Shown here: one piece after another, positions 13,510 to 26,199 of the stretch | Layout of the letters: each line of letters starts with the position of its first letter | Numbering within the stretch: position 1 is the stretch's first letter | DNA from: Panagrolaimus kolymaensis | Taxonomy: Eukaryota; Nematoda; Chromadorea; Rhabditida; Panagrolaimidae | Assembly: GCA_028622995.1 (NCBI GenBank) | Contig: JAJQJQ010000002.1 | Coordinates: 6,944,001 to 7,008,000 of the forward strand | Length of the DNA stretch: 64,000 bases | Direction: 5' to 3' | The notes under the pieces: generated by a model | Told to the model about the DNA's origin: nothing | What the model saw: only the letters and a program-made list of their open reading frames with translations | Database searches by the model: none | Translations under genes and position numbers: made by a program

Positions 13510-15216
13510 TGGTTTATTTGTTTTGGATTTTAAGTAAATTCATAAACTATTTTTTTTGTTCGAATTTTCTTAAAACATTTTTTCTAGCCCAACAACACTG
13601 TAAAGCATCGAGGTTTTTTATTTTCCCTTCATCAAATTTTTCATCCAAACTATGTTTTATTTGTTTTGGATTTTAAGTAAATTCATAAACTATTTTTTTT
13701 GTTCGAATTTTCTTAAAACATTTATCTAGCCCAACAACACTGTAAAGCATCGAGGTTTTTTATTTTCCCTTCATCAAATTTTTCATCCAAACTATGTTTT
13801 ATTTGTTTTGGATTTTAAGTAAATTCATAAACTATTTTTTTTGTTCGAATTTTCTTAAAACATTTCTCTAGCCCAACAACACTGTAAAGCATCGAGGTTT
13901 TTTATTTTCCCTTCATCAAATTTTTCATCCAAACTATGTTTTATTTGTTTTGGATTTTAAGTAAATTCATAAACTATTTTTTTTGTTCGAATTTTATTAA
14001 AACATTTCTCTAGCCCAACAACACTGTAAAGCATCGAGGTTTTTTATTTTCCCTTCATCAAATTTTTCATCCAAACTATGTTTTATTTGTTTTGGATTTT
14101 AAGTAAATTCATAAACTATTTTTTTTGTTCGAATTTTCTTAAAACATTTTTTCTAGCCCAACAACACTGTAAAGCATCGAGGTTTTTTATTTTCCCTTCA
14201 TCAAATTTTTCATCCAAACTATGTTTTATTTGTTTTGGATTTTAAGTAAATTCATAAACTATTTTTTTTGTTCGAATTTTCTTAAAACATTTTTTCTAGC
14301 CCAACAACACTGTAAAGCATCGAGGTTTTTTATTTTCCCTTCATCAAATTTTTCATCCAAACTATGTTTTATTTGTTTTGGATTTTAAGTAAATTCATAA
14401 ACTATTTTTTTTGTTCGAATTTTCTTAAAACATTTTTTCTAGCCCAACAACACTGTAAAGCATCGAGGTTTTTTATTTTCCCTTCATCAAATTTTTCATC
14501 CAAACTATGTTTTATTTGTTTTGGATTTTAAGTAAATTCATAAACTATTTTTTTTGTTCGAATTTTCTTAAAACATTTCTCTAGCCCAACAACACTGTAA
14601 AGCATCGAGGTTTTTTATTTTCCCTTCATCAAATTTTTCATCCAAATTATGTTTTATTTGTTTTGGATTTTAAGTAAATTCATAAACTATTTTTTTTGTT
14701 CGAATTTTCTTAAAACATTTATCTAGCCCAACAACACTGTAAAGCATCGAGGTTTTTTATTTTCCCTTCATCAAATTTTTCATCCAAACTATGTTTTATT
14801 TGTTTTGGATTTTAAGTAAATTCATAAACTATTTTTTTTGTTCGAATTTTCTTAAAACATTTCTCTAGCCCAACAACACTGTAAAGCATCGAGGTTTTTT
14901 ATTTTCCCTTCATCAAATTTTTCATCCAAACTATGTTTTATTTGTTTTGGATTTTAAGTAAATTCATAAACTATTTTTTTTGTTCGAATTTTCTTAAAAC
15001 ATTTATCTAGCCCAACAACACTGTAAAGCATCGAGGTTTTTTATATTCCCTTCATCAAATTTTTCATCCAAACTATGGTTTATTTGTTTTTGATTTTAAG
15101 TAAATTCATAAACTATTGTTTTGTTCGAATTTTCTTAAAACATTTATCTAGCCCAACAACACTGTAAAGCATCGAGGTTTTTTATATTCCCTTCATCAAA
15201 TTTTTCATCCAAACTA
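13510..15216. repeat. 12-monomer unit U, copy 3 (1707 bp)
   Basis: Every U marker is present at +5122 bp from copy 1: TTTATTAAAA at 13993, CAAATTATG at 14643, ATATTCCC after GCATCGAGG at 15028. The upstream CTGGCCC and CATAAAAC monomers are also shared at +5122, so this copy derives from copy 1 together with its left flank. It lacks the A of GCATAGAGG but keeps the ATATTCCC change of the same monomer. Confidence 0.87.
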
Positions 15217-16260
15217 TGGTTTATTTGTTTTTGATTTTAAGTAAATTCATAAACTATTTTTTTTGTTCGAATTTTCTTAAAACATTTCTCTAGCCCAACA
15301 ACACTGTAAAGCATCGAGGTTTTTTATTTTCACTTCATCAAATTTTTCATCCAAACAATGTTTTATTTATTTTGGATTTTAAGTAAATTCATAAACTATT
15401 TTTTTTGTTCGAATTTTCTTAAAACATTTCTCTAGCCCAACAACAGTGTAAAGCATCGAGGTTTTTTATTTTCCCTTCATCAAATTTTTCATCCAAACTA
15501 TGTTTTATTTGTTTTGGATTTTAAGTAAATTCATAAACTATTTTTTTTGTTCGAATTTTCTTAAAACATTTCTCTAGCCCAACAACACTGTAAAGCATCG
15601 AGGTTTTTTATTTTCCCTTCATCAAATTTTTCATCCAAACTATGTTTTATTTGTTTTGGATTTTAAGTAAATTCATAAACTATTTTTTTTGTTCGAATTT
15701 TCTTAAAACATTTTTTCTAGCCCAACAACACTGTAAAGCATCAAGGTTTTTTATTTTCCCTTCATCAAATTTTTCATCCAAACTATGTTTTATTTGTTTT
15801 GGATTTTAAGTAAATTCATAAACTATTTTTTTTGTTCGAATTTTCTTAAAACATTTTCTCTAGCCCAACAACACTGTAAAGCATCAAGGTTTTTTATTTT
15901 CCCTTCATCAAATTTTTCATCCAAACTATGTTTTATTTGTTTTGGATTTTAAGTAAATTCATAAACTATTTTTTTTGTTCGAATTTTCTTAAAACATTTT
16001 TTCTAGCCCAACAACACTGTAAAGCATCAAGGTTTTTTATTTTCCCTTCATCAAATTTTTCATCCAAACTATGTTTTATTTGTTTTGGATTTTAAGTAAA
16101 TTCATAAACTATTTTTTTTGTTCGAATTTTCTTAAAACATTTCTCTAGCCCAACAACACTGTAAAGCATCGAGGTTTCTTATTTTCCCTTCATCAAATTT
16201 TTCATCCAAACTATGTTTTATTTGTTTTGGATTTTAAGTAAATTCATAAACTATTTTTTT
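15217..16260. repeat. Partial second copy of unit V (V')
   Basis: CAATG at 15356 and CATCAAGG at 15739, 15882 and 16025 match V exactly at +3415 bp. Agreement ends near 16.18-16.28 kb, where GAGGTTTCTT and an extra-T monomer replace the V sequence. The order across 8.4-16.3 kb is therefore U-U-V-U-V'. A single duplication of U-U-V (5122 bp) followed by loss of one U would explain it, as would one unequal exchange that is out of register by one U. The right-hand boundary is approximate. Confidence 0.78.
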
Positions 16261-17048
16261 TGTTCGAATTTTCTTAAAACATTTTTTCTAGCCCAACAAC
16301 ACTGTAAAGCATCAAGGTTTTTTATTTTCCCTTCATCAAATTTTTCATCCAAACTATGTTTTATTTGTTTTGGATTTTAAGTAAATTCATAAACTATTTT
16401 TTTTGTTCGAATTTTCTTAAAACATTTCTCTAGCCCAACAACACTGTAAAGCATCGAGGTTTTTTATTTTCCCTTCATCAAATTTTTCATCCAAACTATG
16501 TTTTATTTGTTTTGGATTTTAAGTAAATTCATAAACTATTTTTTTTGTTCGAATTTTCTTAAAACATTTTCTCTAGCCCAACAACACTGTAAAGCATCAA
16601 GGTTTTTTATTTTCCCTTCATCAAATTTTTCATCCAAACTATGTTTTATTTGTTTTGGATTTTAAGTAAATTCATAAACTATTTTTTTTGTTCGAATTTT
16701 CTTAAAACATTTCTCTAGCCCAACAACACTGTAAAGCATCGAGGTTTTTTATTTTCCCTTCATCAAATTTTTCATCCAAACTATGTTTTATTTGTTTTGG
16801 ATTTTAAGTAAATTCATAAACTATTTTTTTTGTTCGAATTTTCTTAAAACATTTTTTCTAGCCCAACAACACTGTAAAGCATCGAGGTTTTTTATTTTCC
16901 CTTCATCAAATTTTTCATCCAAACTATGTTTTATTTGTTTTGGATTTTAAGTAAATTCATAAACTATTTTTTTTGTTCGAATTTTCTTAAAACATTTTTT
17001 CTAGCCCAACAACACTGTAAAGCATCGAGGTTTTTTATTTTCCCTTCA

Positions 17049-17212
17049 TCAAATTTTTCATCCAAACTATGTTTTATTTGTTTTGGATTTTAAGTAAATT
17101 GATAAACTATTTTTTTTGTTTTAATTTTCTTAAAACATTTTTTCTAGCCCAACAACACTGTAAAGCATCGAGGTTTTTTATTTTCCCTTCATCAAATTTT
17201 TCATCCAAACTA
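17049..17212. repeat. GTTTTAATT monomer lacking its first CpG (copy 1)
   Basis: Near 17,101-17,121 the monomer reads TTGATAAAC and then GTTTTAATTTTC in place of GTTCGAATTTTC, so the TTCGAA palindrome is destroyed. A monomer with the same two changes lies 3990 bp downstream (key bases at 21111). I saw this double change in only these two monomers. They mark a duplication of about 28 monomers, or a transfer between those positions. Monomer boundaries given are approximate. Confidence 0.7.
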
Positions 17213-20200
17213 TGTTTTATTTGTTTTGGATTTTAAGTAAATTCATAAACTATTTTTTTTGTTCGAATTTTCTTAAAACATTTCTCTAGCCCAACAACAC
17301 TGTAAAGCATCGAGGTTTTTTAGTTTCCCTTCATCAAATTTTTCATCCAAACTATGTTTTATTTGTTTTGGATTTTAAGTAAATTCATAAACTATTTTTT
17401 TTGTTCGAATTTTCTTAAAACATTTCTCTAGCCCAACAACACTGTAAAGCATCGAGGTTTTTTATTTTCCCTTCATCAAATTTTTCATCCAAATTATGTT
17501 TTATTTGTTTTGGATTTTAAGTAAATTCATAAACTATTTTTTTTGTTCGAATTTTCTTAAAACATTTATCTAGCCCAACAACACTGTAAAGCATCGAGGT
17601 TTTTTATTTTCCCTTCATCAAATTTTTCATCCAAACTATGTTTTATTTGTTTTGGATTTTAAGTAAATTCATAAACTATTTTTTTTGTTCGAATTTTCTT
17701 AAAACATTTCTCTAGCCCAACAACACTGTAAAGCATCGAGGTTTTTTATTTTCCCTTCATCAAATTTTTCATCCAAACTATGTTTTATTTGTTTTGGATT
17801 TTAAGTAAATTCATAAACTATTTTTTTTGTTCGAATTTTCTTAAAACATTTATCTAGCCCAACAACACTGTAAAGCATCGAGGTTTTTTATATTCCCTTC
17901 ATCAAATTTTTCATCCAAACTATGGTTTATTTGTTTTTGATTTTAAGTAAATTCATAAACTATTTTTTTTGTTCGAATTTTCTTAAAACATTTCTCTAGC
18001 CCAACAACACTGTAAAGCATCGAGGTGTTTTATTTTCCCTTCATCAAATTTTTCATCCAAACTATGGTTTATTTGTTTTGGATTTTAAGTAAATTCATAA
18101 ACTATTTTTTTTGTTCGAATTTTCTTAAAACATTTCTCTAGCCGAACAACCCTGTAAAGCATCGAGGTTTTTTATTTTCCCTTCATCAAATTTTTCATCC
18201 AAACTATGTTTTATTTGTTTTGGATTTTAAGTAAATTCATAAACTATTTTTTTTGTTCGAATTTTCTTAAAACATTTCTCTAGCCCAACAACACTGTAAA
18301 GCATCGAGGTTTTTTATTTTCCCTTCATCAAATTTTTCATCCAAACTATGTTTTATTTGTTTTGGATTTTAAGTAAATTCATAAACTATTTTTTTTGTTC
18401 GAATTTTCTTAAAACATTTCTCTAGCCCAACAACACTGTAAAGCATCGAGGTTTCTTATTTTCCCTTCATCAAATTTTTCATCCAAACTATGTTTTATTT
18501 GTTTTGGATTTTAAGTAAATTCATAAACTATTTTTTTTGTTCGAATTTTCTTAAAACATTTTTTCTAGCCCAACAACACTGTAAAGCATCAAGGTTTTTT
18601 ATTTTCCCTTCATCAAATTTTTCATCCAAACTATGTTTTATTTGTTTTGGATTTTAAGTAAATTCATAAACTATTTTTTTTGTTCGAATTTTCTTAAAAC
18701 ATTTCTCTAGCCCAACAACACTGTAAAGCATCGAGGTTTTTTATTTTCCCTTCATCAAATTTTTCATCCAAACTATGTTTTATTTGTTTTGGATTTTAAG
18801 TAAATTCATAAACTATTTTTTTTGTTCGAATTTTCTTAAAACATTTTCTCTAGCCCAACAACACTGTAAAGCATCAAGGTTTTTTATTTTCCCTTCATCA
18901 AATTTTTCATCCAAACTATGTTTTATTTGTTTTGGATTTTAAGTAAATTCATAAACTATTTTTTTTGTTCGAATTTTCTTAAAACATTTCTCTAGCCCAA
19001 CAACACTGTAAAGCATCGAGGTTTTTTATTTTCCCTTCATCAAATTTTTCATCCAAACTATGTTTTATTTGTTTTGGATTTTAAGTAAATTCATAAACTA
19101 TTTTTTTTGTTCGAATTTTCTTAAAACATTTTTTCTAGCCCAACAACACTGTAAAGCATCGAGGTTTTTTATTTTCCCTTCATCAAATTTTTCATCCAAA
19201 CTATGTTTTATTTGTTTTGGATTTTAAGTAAATTGATAAACTATTTTTTTTGTTCGAATTTTCTTAAAACATTTTTTCTAGCCCAACAACACTGTAAAGC
19301 ATCGAGGTTTTTTATTTTCCCTTCATCAAATTTTTCATCCAAACTATGTTTTATTTGTTTTGGATTTTAAGTAAATTCATAAACTATTTTTTTTGTTCGA
19401 ATTTTCTTAAAACATTTCTCTAGCCCAACAACACTGTAAAGCATCGAGGTTTTTTATTTTCCCTTCATCAAATTTTTCATCCAAACTATGTTTTATTTGT
19501 TTTGGATTTTAAGTAAATTCATAAACTATTTTTTTTGTTCGAATTTTCTTAAAACATTTCTCTAGCCCAACAACACTGTAAAGCATCGAGGTTTTTTAGT
19601 TTCCCTTCATCAAATTTTTCATCCAAACTATGTTTTATTTGTTTTGGATTTTAAGTAAATTCATAAACTATTTTTTTTGTTCGAATTTTCTTAAAACATT
19701 TTCTCTAGCCCAACAACACTGTAAAGCATCAAGGTTTTTTATTTTCCCTTCCTCAAATTTTTCATCCAAACTATGTTTTATTTGTTTTGGATTTTAAGTA
19801 AATTCATAAACTATTTTTTTTGTTCGAATTTTCTTAAAACATTTTTTCTAGCCCAACAACACTGTAAAGCATCGAGGTTTTTTATTTTCCCTTCATCAAA
19901 TTTTTCATCCAAACTATGTTTTATTTGTTTTGGATTTTAAGTAAATTGATAAACTATTTTTTTTGTTCGAATTTTCTTAAAACATTTTTTCTAGCCCAAC
20001 AACACTGTAAAGCATCGAGGTTTTTTATTTTCCCTTCATCAAATTTTTCATCCAAACTATGTTTTATTTGTTTTGGATTTTAAGTAAATTCATAAACTAT
20101 TTTTTTTGTTCGAATTTTCTTAAAACATTTTCTCTAGCCCAACAACACTGTAAAGCATCAAGGTTTTTTATTTTCCCTTCCTCAAATTTTTCATCCAAAC

Positions 20201-21773
20201 TATGTTTTATTTGTTTTGGATTTTAAGTAAATTCATAAACTATTTTTTTTGTTCGAATTTTCTTAAAACATTTTTTCTAGCCCAACAACACTGTAAAGCA
20301 TCGAGGTTTTTTATTTTCCCTTCATCAAATTTTTCATCCAAACTATGTTTTATTTGTTTTGGATTTTAAGTAAATTCATAAACTATTTTTTTTGTTCGAA
20401 TTTTCTTAAAACATTTTTTCTAGCCCAACAACACTGTAAAGCATCGAGGTTTTTTATTTTCCCTTCATCAAATTTTTCATCCAAACTATGTTTTATTTGT
20501 TTTGGATTTTAAGTAAATTCATAAACTATTTTTTTTGTTCGAATTTTCTTAAAACATTTTTTCTAGCCCAACAACACTGTAAAGCATCGAGGTTTTTTAT
20601 TTTCCCTTCATCAAATTTTTCATCCAAACTATGTTTTATTTGTTTTGGATTTTAAGTAAATTCATAAACTATTTTTTTTGTTCGAATTTTCTTAAAACAT
20701 TTTTTCTAGCCCAACAACACTGTAAAGCATCAAGGTTTTTTATTTTCCCTTCCTCAAATTTTTCATCCAAACTATGTTTTATTTGTTTTGGATTTTAAGT
20801 AAATTCATAAACTATTTTTTTTGTTCGAATTTTCTTAAAACATTTCTCTAGCCCAACAACACTGTAAAGCATCGAGGTTTTTTATTTTCCCTTCATCAAA
20901 TTTTTCATCCAAACTATGTTTTATTTGTTTTGGATTTTAAGTAAATTCATAAACTATTTTTTTTGTTCGAATTTTCTTAAAACATTTTTTCTAGCCCAAC
21001 AACACTGTAAAGCATCGAGGTTTTTTATTTTCCCTTCATCAAATTTTTCATCCAAACTATGTTTTATTTGTTTTGGATTTTAAGTAAATTGATAAACTAT
21101 TTTTTTTGTTTTAATTTTCTTAAAACATTTTTTCTAGCCCAACAACACTGTAAAGCATCGAGGTTTTTTATTTTCCCTTCATCAAATTTTTCATCCAAAC
21201 TATGTTTTATTTGTTTTGGATTTTAAGTAAATTCATAAACTATTTTTTTTGTTCGAATTTTCTTAAAACATTTCTCTAGCCCAACAACACTGTAAAGCAT
21301 CGAGGTTTTTTATTTTCCCTTCATCAAATTTTTCATCCAAACTATGTTTTATTTGTTTTGGATTTTAAGTAAATTCATAAACTATTTTTTTTGTTCGAAT
21401 TTTCTTAAAACATTTTTTCTAGCCCAACAACACTGTAAAGCATCGAGGTTTTTTATTTTCCCTTCATCAAATTTTTCATCCAAACTATGTTTTATTTGTT
21501 TTGGATTTTAAGTAAATTCATAAACTATTTTTTTTGTTCGAATTTTCTTAAAACATTTTTTCTAGCCCAACAACACTGTAAAGCATCGAGGTTTTTTATT
21601 TTCCCTTCATCAAATTTTTCATCCAAACTATGTTTTATTTGTTTTGGATTTTAAGTAAATTCATAAACTATTTTTTTTGTTCGAATTTTCTTAAAACATT
21701 TTTTCTAGCCCAACAACACTGTAAAGCATCGAGGTTTTTTATTTTCCCTTCATCAAATTTTTCATCCAAACTA

Positions 21774-23059
21774 TGTTTTATTTGTTTTGGATTTTAAGTA
21801 AATTCATAAACTATTTTTTTTGTTCGAATTTTCTTAAAACATTTCTCTAGCCCAACAACACTGTAAAGCATCGAGGTTTTTTAGTTTCCCTTCATCAAAT
21901 TTTTCATCCAAACTATGTTTTATTTGTTTTGGATTTTAAGTAAATTCATAAACTATTTTTTTTGTTCGAAATTTCTTAAAACATTTTCTCTAGCCCAACA
22001 ACACTGTAAAGCATCAAGGTTTTTTATTTTCCCTTCCTCAAATTTTTCATCCAAACTATGTTTTATTTGTTTTGGATTTTAAGTAAATTCATAAACTATT
22101 TTTTTTGTTCGAATTTTCTTAAAACATTTTTTCTAGCCCAACAACACTGTAAAGCATCGAGGTTTTTTATTTTCCCTTCATCAAATTTTTCATCCAAACT
22201 ATGTTTTATTTGTTTTGGATTTTAAGTAAATTCATAAACTATTTTTTTTGTTCGAATTTTCTTAAAACATTTTTTCTAGCCCAACAACACTGTAAAGCAT
22301 CGAGGTTTTTTATTTTCCCTTCATCAAATTTTTCATCCAAACTATGTTTTATTTGTTTTGGATTTTAAGTAAATTCATAAACTATTTTTTTTGTTCGAAT
22401 TTTCTTAAAACATTTTTTCTAGCCCAACAACACTGTAAAGCATCGAGGTTTTTTATTTTCCCTTCATCAAATTTTTCATCCAAACTATGTTTTATTTGTT
22501 TTGGATTTTAAGTAAATTCATAAACTATTTTTTTTGTTCGAATTTTCTTAAAACATTTTTTCTAGCCCAACAACACTGTAAAGCATCGAGGTTTTTTATT
22601 TTCCCTTCATCAAATTTTTCATCCAAACTATGTTTTATTTGTTTTGGATTTTAAGTAAATTCATAAACTATTTTTTTTGTTCGAATTTTCTTAAAACATT
22701 TTTTCTAGCCCAACAACACTGTAAAGCATCGAGGTTTTTTATTTTCCCTTCATCAAATTTTTCATCCAAACTATGTTTTATTTGTTTTGGATTTTAAGTA
22801 AATTCATAAACTATTTTTTTTGTTCGAATTTTCTTAAAACATTTTTTCTAGCCCAACAACACTGTAAAGCATCGAGGTTTTTTATTTTCCCTTCATCAAA
22901 TTTTTCATCCAAACTATGTTTTATTTGTTTTGGATTTTAAGTAAATTCATAAACTATTTTTTTTGTTCGAATTTTCTTAAAACATTTTTTCTAGCCCAAC
23001 AACACTGTAAAGCATCGAGGTTTTTTATTTTCCCTTCATCAAATTTTTCATCCAAACTA
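21774..23059. repeat. 9-monomer unit with seven identical-length 143-bp monomers
   Basis: The unit is one 142-bp monomer with TTAGTTTCCC (21774-21915), one 143-bp monomer with CATCAAGG and CTTCCTCAAA (21916-22058), then seven consecutive 143-bp monomers (22059-23059, exactly 1001 bp). The 143-bp monomers look alike throughout. The next unit starts at 23060 with the same pair of marked monomers. Confidence 0.85.
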
Positions 23060-23773
23060 TGTTTTATTTGTTTTGGATTTTAAGTAAATTCATAAACTAT
23101 TTTTTTTGTTCGAATTTTCTTAAAACATTTCTCTAGCCCAACAACACTGTAAAGCATCGAGGTTTTTTAGTTTCCCTTCATCAAATTTTTCATCCAAACT
23201 ATGTTTTATTTGTTTTGGATTTTAAGTAAATTCATAAACTATTTTTTTTGTTCGAATTTTCTTAAAACATTTTCTCTAGCCCAACAACACTGTAAAGCAT
23301 CAAGGTTTTTTATTTTCCCTTCCTCAAATTTTTCATCCAAACTATGTTTTATTTGTTTTGGATTTTAAGTAAATTCATAAACTATTTTTTTTGTTCGAAT
23401 TTTCTTAAAACATTTTTTCTAGCCCAACAACACTGTAAAGCATCGAGGTTTTTTATTTTCCCTTCATCAAATTTTTCATCCAAACTATGTTTTATTTGTT
23501 TTGGATTTTAAGTAAATTCATAAACTATTTTTTTTGTTCGAATTTTCTTAAAACATTTTTTCTAGCCCAACAACACTGTAAAGCATCGAGGTTTTTTATT
23601 TTCCCTTCATCAAATTTTTCATCCAAACTATGTTTTATTTGTTTTGGATTTTAAGTAAATTCATAAACTATTTTTTTTGTTCGAATTTTCTTAAAACATT
23701 TTTTCTAGCCCAACAACACTGTAAAGCATCGAGGTTTTTTATTTTCCCTTCATCAAATTTTTCATCCAAACTA
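23060..23773. repeat. 5-monomer version of the previous unit (three 143-bp monomers)
   Basis: It has the same leader pair, TTAGTTTCCC (23168) then CTTCCTCAAA (23322), but only three plain 143-bp monomers follow (23345-23773, 429 bp) before the leader pair starts again at 23774 (markers at 23882 and 24036). Compared with its left neighbour the unit differs by exactly four plain monomers, which points to unequal exchange inside the homogeneous run. Confidence 0.85.
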
Positions 23774-25477
23774 TGTTTTATTTGTTTTGGATTTTAAGTA
23801 AATTCATAAACTATTTTTTTTGTTCGAATTTTCTTAAAACATTTCTCTAGCCCAACAACACTGTAAAGCATCGAGGTTTTTTAGTTTCCCTTCATCAAAT
23901 TTTTCATCCAAACTATGTTTTATTTGTTTTGGATTTTAAGTAAATTCATAAACTATTTTTTTTGTTCGAATTTTCTTAAAACATTTTCTCTAGCCCAACA
24001 ACACTGTAAAGCATCAAGGTTTTTTATTTTCCCTTCCTCAAATTTTTCATCCAAACTATGTTTTATTTGTTTTGGATTTTAAGTAAATTCATAAACTATT
24101 TTTTTTGTTCGAATTTTCTTAAAACATTTTTTCTAGCCCAACAACACTGTAAAGCATCGAGGTTTTTTATTTTCCCTTCATCAAATTTTTCATCCAAACT
24201 ATGTTTTATTTGTTTTGGATTTTAAGTAAATTCATAAACTATTTTTTTTGTTCGAATTTTCTTAAAACATTTCTCTAGCCCAACAACACTGTAAAGCATC
24301 GAGGTTTTTTATTTTCCCTTCATCAAATTTTTCATCCAAACTATGGTTTATTTGTTTTGGATTTTAAGTAAATTCATAAACTATTTTTTTTGTTCGAATT
24401 TTCTTAAAACATTTCTCTAGCCCAACAACACTGTAAAGCATCGAGGTTTTTTATTTTCCCTTCATCAAATTTTTCATCCAAACTATGGTTTATTTGTTTT
24501 GGATTTTAAGTAAATTCATAAACTATTGTTTTGTTCGAATTTTCTTAAAACATTTATCTAGCCCAACAACACTGTAAAGCATCGAGGTTTTTTATTTTCC
24601 CTTCATCAAATTTTTCATCCAAACTATGTTTTATTTGTTTTGGATTTTAAGTAAATTCATAAACTATTTTTTTTGTTCGAATTTTCATAAAACATTTCTC
24701 TAGCCCAACAACACTGTAAAGCATCGAGGTTTTTTATTTTCCCTTCATCAAATTTTTCATCCAAACTATGGTTTATTTGTTTTGGATTTTAAGTAAATTC
24801 ATAAACTATTTTTTTTGTTCGAATTTTCTTAAAACATTTCTCTAGCCCAACAACACTGTAAAGCATCGAGGTTTTTTATTTTCCCTTCATCAAATTTTTC
24901 ATCCAAACTATGGTTTATTTGTTTTGGATTTTAAGTAAATTCATAAACTATTTTTTTGTTCGAATTTTCTTAAAACATTTCTCTAGCCCAACAACACTGT
25001 AAAGCATCGAGGTTTTTTATTTTCCCTTCATCAAATTTTTCATCCAAACTATGTTTTATTTGTTTTGGATTTTAAGTAAATTCATAAACTATTTTTTTTG
25101 TTCGAATTTTCTTAAAACATTTATCTAGCCCAACAACACTGTAAAGCATCGAGGTTTTTTATTTTCCCTTCATCAAATTTTTCATCCAAACTATGGTTTA
25201 TTTGTTTTGGATTTTAAGTAAATTCATAAACTATTTTTTTTGTTCGAATTTTCTTAAAACATTTCTCTAGCCCAACAACACTGTAAAGCATCGAGGTTTT
25301 TTATTTTCCCTTCATCAAATTTTTCATCCAAACTATGGTTTATTTGTTTTGGATTTTAAGTAAATTCATAAACTATTTTTTTTGTTCGAATTTTCTTAAA
25401 ACATTTATCTAGCCCAACAACACTGTAAAGCATCGAGGTTTTTTATTTTCCCTTCATCAAATTTTTCATCCAAACTA

Positions 25478-25633
25478 TGTTTTATTTGTTTTGGATTTTA
25501 AGTAAATTCATAAACTATTTTTTTTGTTCGAATTTTCTTAAAACATTTTCTTAAAACATTTTTTCTAGCCCAACAACACTGTAAAGCATCGAGGTTTTTT
25601 ATTTTCCCTTCATCAAATTTTTCATCCAAACTA
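25478..25633. repeat. 156-bp monomer with a 13-bp internal tandem duplication
   Basis: TTTTCTTAAAACA at 25533-25545 is repeated immediately at 25546-25558. The monomer also has the extra T of the T6 class, so its length is 142 + 13 + 1. This is the only gain of more than 2 bp that I found in the window, and it has not spread to other monomers. Replication slippage on the TTTTCTTAAAA motif is the simplest origin. A sequencing or assembly error is possible but less likely in a non-homopolymer. Confidence 0.85.
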
Positions 25634-26199
25634 TGTTTTATTTGTTTTGGATTTTAAGTAAATTCATAAACTATTTTTTTTGTTCGAATTTTCTTAAAAC
25701 ATTTATCTAGCCCAACAACACTGTAAAGCATCGAGGTTTTTTATTTTCCCTTCATCAAATTTTTCATCCAAACTATGGTTTATTTGTTTTGGATTTTAAG
25801 TAAATTCATAAACTATTTTTTTTGTTCGAATTTTCTTAAAACATTTCTCTAGCCCAACAACACTGTAAAGCATCGAGGTTTTTTATTTTCCCTTCATCAA
25901 ATTTTTCATCCAAACTATGGTTTATTTGTTTTGGATTTTAAGTAAATTCATAAACTATTTTTTTTGTTCGAATTTTCTTAAAACATTTCTCTAGCCCAAC
26001 AACACTGTAAAGCATCGAGGTTTTTTATTTTCCCTTCATCAAATTTTTCATCCAAACTATGTTTTATTTGTTTTGGATTTTAAGTAAATTCATAAACTAT
26101 TTTTTTTGTTCGAATTTTCTTAAAACATTTATCTAGCCCAACAACACTGTAAAGCATCGAGGTTTTTTATTTTCCCTTCATCAAATTTTTCATCCAAAC

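Larger units (their letters stand above)
4545..25051. repeat. Domain enriched in 143-bp monomers
   Basis: From the first extra-T monomer at 4545 the array gains phase steadily. The start at 25052 is 59 bp ahead of a pure 142-bp ladder after 176 monomers. The gain comes from CATTTTTTCTAG or CATTTTCTCTAG replacing CATTTCTCTAG at monomer position 67-77, partly offset by a few monomers with CTATTGTTTTG or a T7 run (for example near 7575, 9993, 11700, 15116, 24525 and 24950). Further changes are concentrated here: CATCAAGG (12.3-24.0 kb), TTAGTTTCCC (17.3-23.9 kb) and CTTCCTCAAA (19.7-24.0 kb). Confidence 0.85.

Noticed and set aside
25533..25558. Target-site duplication or mobile-element scar
   Set aside because: The 13-bp repeat is directly tandem with nothing between the copies, so slippage is simpler. 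No element sequence is present in the window.
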